Shown here piece after piece: positions 24,304 through 25,504 of a stretch of DNA of 25,504 nucleotides. Source of the DNA: Okeania sp034190295 (lineage in GTDB: Bacteria > Cyanobacteriota > Cyanobacteriia > Cyanobacteriales > Microcoleaceae). The position numbers were made by a program, and so were the translations under genes. Under the pieces are notes generated by a model. The model saw only the letters and a list, made by a program, of their open reading frames with translations, ran no database searches and was not told where the DNA came from. The stretch covers positions 1 to 25,504 of the forward strand of contig JAXHSW010000136.1 in assembly GCA_034190295.1 (NCBI GenBank), written 5' to 3'. How positions within the stretch are numbered: position 1 is the first letter of the stretch; each line of letters opens with the position of its first letter.

Positions 24304-25203
24304 TCAATTAGTATTACTCCAACCTTCTATCGCAGCTATTAAAATATTAACTGCGGGATGGTCGATTAATTCTTTGAAAGCTTCTTTTCCTGCTTCTCTA
24401 AAAGTTGTAATTATTCTAGATTTCATAGAGGGATTTTTTTCTATTTCTTGAATTGCTTGGGTGGCAATTTCTAAGTCGTTAGTAGGATTCAAGAAATAGT
24501 CTGTTGTTGATAGTTGTTGTAGTAAATTTTGAATTTATTTTGCTGCTTCTGCTAATGTTTGTTTTTGTTCGGTGGTTAAATTGTTATTCTGGTTAATATT
24601 AGATGTTTCTATTTTTCCTTCTCCTCCAACAATGCTGTTGATGTAACTTTCTCTACCAATTTTAATATCGTTACTTTTTTCGGTCATGTTAAATCTCCTG
24701 AGTTGACTATTAACAAAAATGTTATTGCCGTTTATCTGATATTCAGTGGTTTTTTGTTGAACTATTTTTTCGGAATTTTTATCTAAGTATTCTATTAGGT
24801 CGCTAAACTTGATTTTGATGGCTTCATATTTATTTTTATCCTTTGTGTGTTTAACTATCTGTTCTAAAGTCGAAAATATTTTTCTAAAATAACTAGCTGA
24901 TACTTCTTGAATAGGTATTATCAGTTTTTCTAGACCAGATATTTCTGTTAACGGTGGTAATAAGACTAAACAAGGTAATTGTTCGGGAAGGATATCTAAT
25001 TGTCTAGCTATATCGTAAGATTCGTTTCTATTAAATGGTTTAGTTTTAAATAACCATCTACTTAAATAAAATTTTTCATACAACTCTGAATAAAGAATTG
25101 ACTGCCAATATTTTCTGAGTGAGTTAAGGTTAGGTCGAGGTTTTTCTAAGATGTATATTTTATTCCAGTATCCTATTAATTTTTCAAATTCATCAAAGAA
25201 AAA
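24304..25203 (-). pseudogene. Truncated, nonsense-interrupted cyanobacterial effector-like gene
   Basis: One continuous frame runs from just inside array 3 (EFEKLIGYWNKIYILEK) through LPCLVLLPPLTEIS, IPIQEVSASYFRKIF and TTEQKQTLAEAAK to TAA at 24535-24537. It continues in the same frame as IQNLLQQLS and ends with NPSMKSRIITTFREAGKEAF and IDHPAVNILIAAIEGW. As I recall, cyanobacterial proteins with this tail have Glu where the TAA stands (AEAAKEIQxLL). The 5' end is missing: no ATG lies before a stop at 25204, where the tandem repeat starts. An internal ATG at 24687 (MTEKSNDIKIG) has GGAG seven bases upstream, so a shorter product could be made, or two genes may have been joined. I cannot name the function. 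Confidence 0.65.
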
Positions 25204-25504
25204 TTACTTCAGCTAGCAAGTTTGCCGAAATCTTTGGAATTCTCTATTCTGAGTTTTGATTATTTTACAGTTTGAGAATTTGCCGATTTTCATTCTGTCT
25301 TTAAGTAAGTAGATAGAGCAAATTTCACCCTCTGTGAAAAATTACTTCAGCTAGAAAGTTTGCCGAAATCTTTGGAATTCTCTATTCTGAGTTTTGATTA
25401 TTTTACAGTTTGAGAATTTGCCAATTTTCATTCTGTCTTTAAATAAGTAGATAGAGAAAATTTCACTCTCTGTGAAAAATTACTTCAGCTAGCAAGTTTG
25501 CCGA
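25196..25504 (-). repeat. Tandem array 3: 138-bp units running off the window
   Basis: ATTACTTCAG recurs at 25203, 25341 and 25479, exactly 138 bp apart. Differences are few (AGCTAGCAAG against AGCTAGAAAG, GCCGATTT against GCCAATTT). On the minus strand each unit holds a 26-codon frame starting MKIGKFSNCKIIKTQNREFQ and ending at TAG. The array truncates the neighbouring gene on its left. Its full length lies outside the window. Confidence 0.88.

Overview
This is a draft-assembly segment (100 Ns at 17418-17517) of an AT-rich cyanobacterial chromosome. Evidence for a cyanobacterium is five HIP1 octamers (GCGATCGC near 265, 2742, 13363, 19776 and 23409), short tandem heptamer/octamer repeats, and characteristic families: CHAT-FHA protein, Ser/Thr kinase fused to GUN4, DUF4058, and a cyanobacterial IS605-type TnpB. 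Low coding density and many broken genes fit a large filamentous form of the Trichodesmium/Okeania/Lyngbya type, but the exact genus is inference. No rRNA or tRNA gene was seen.

Layout. 1-2.8 kb: a CHAT-FHA caspase-like protein and a small acidic helical protein, both on the minus strand. 2.8-4.7 kb: a decayed IS200/IS605-type element with a frameshifted tnpB, a divergent ribbon-helix-helix gene and terminal hairpins. 4.7-5.8 kb: methionine aminopeptidase (map) and a second small ribbon-helix-helix gene. 5.8-7.6 kb: a gene-free island of nested dispersed repeats. 7.6-9.6 kb: a polytopic membrane protein. 9.8-10.9 kb: a kinase-GUN4 pseudogene. 11.0-12.2 kb: a small membrane protein plus two related low-complexity Ser/Pro-rich proteins, with a start-codon overlap between divergent genes. 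12.6-13.5 kb: a multiply broken DUF4058 gene. 14.5-20.8 kb: a large membrane protein and a GtrB/DPM1-type glycosyltransferase on the minus strand, apparently once adjacent and now separated by 3.5 kb of tandem repeats. 21.1-24.0 kb: an orphan type II thioesterase, a second tandem array, and rfbD (dTDP-rhamnose synthesis). 24.3-25.5 kb: a truncated, nonsense-interrupted gene running into a third tandem array at the window edge.

The most unusual content is three gene-edge tandem arrays. Array 1 (about 15.8-19.0 kb, at least 21 units of about 137 or 160 bp) is built from a chimera: the 3' coding end of the membrane-protein gene joined to the 5' coding end of the glycosyltransferase gene. Its units keep a 29- to 46-codon reading frame, and the longer frame overlaps the next ATG as ATGA. 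Array 2 (about 22.1-23.0 kb, about 213-bp units) carries copies of the thioesterase start region plus one palindrome per unit. Array 3 (138-bp units) abuts a truncated gene at the right edge. One unit of array 2 holds a dispersed element that is missing from its sister units, so the array itself maps the element's ends.

The intact enzymes (glycosyltransferase, RfbD, the two large membrane proteins) suggest cell-envelope polysaccharide or glycolipid assembly. The thioesterase suggests a nonribosomal peptide or polyketide pathway outside the window or lost. These functional links are inferred from families only.
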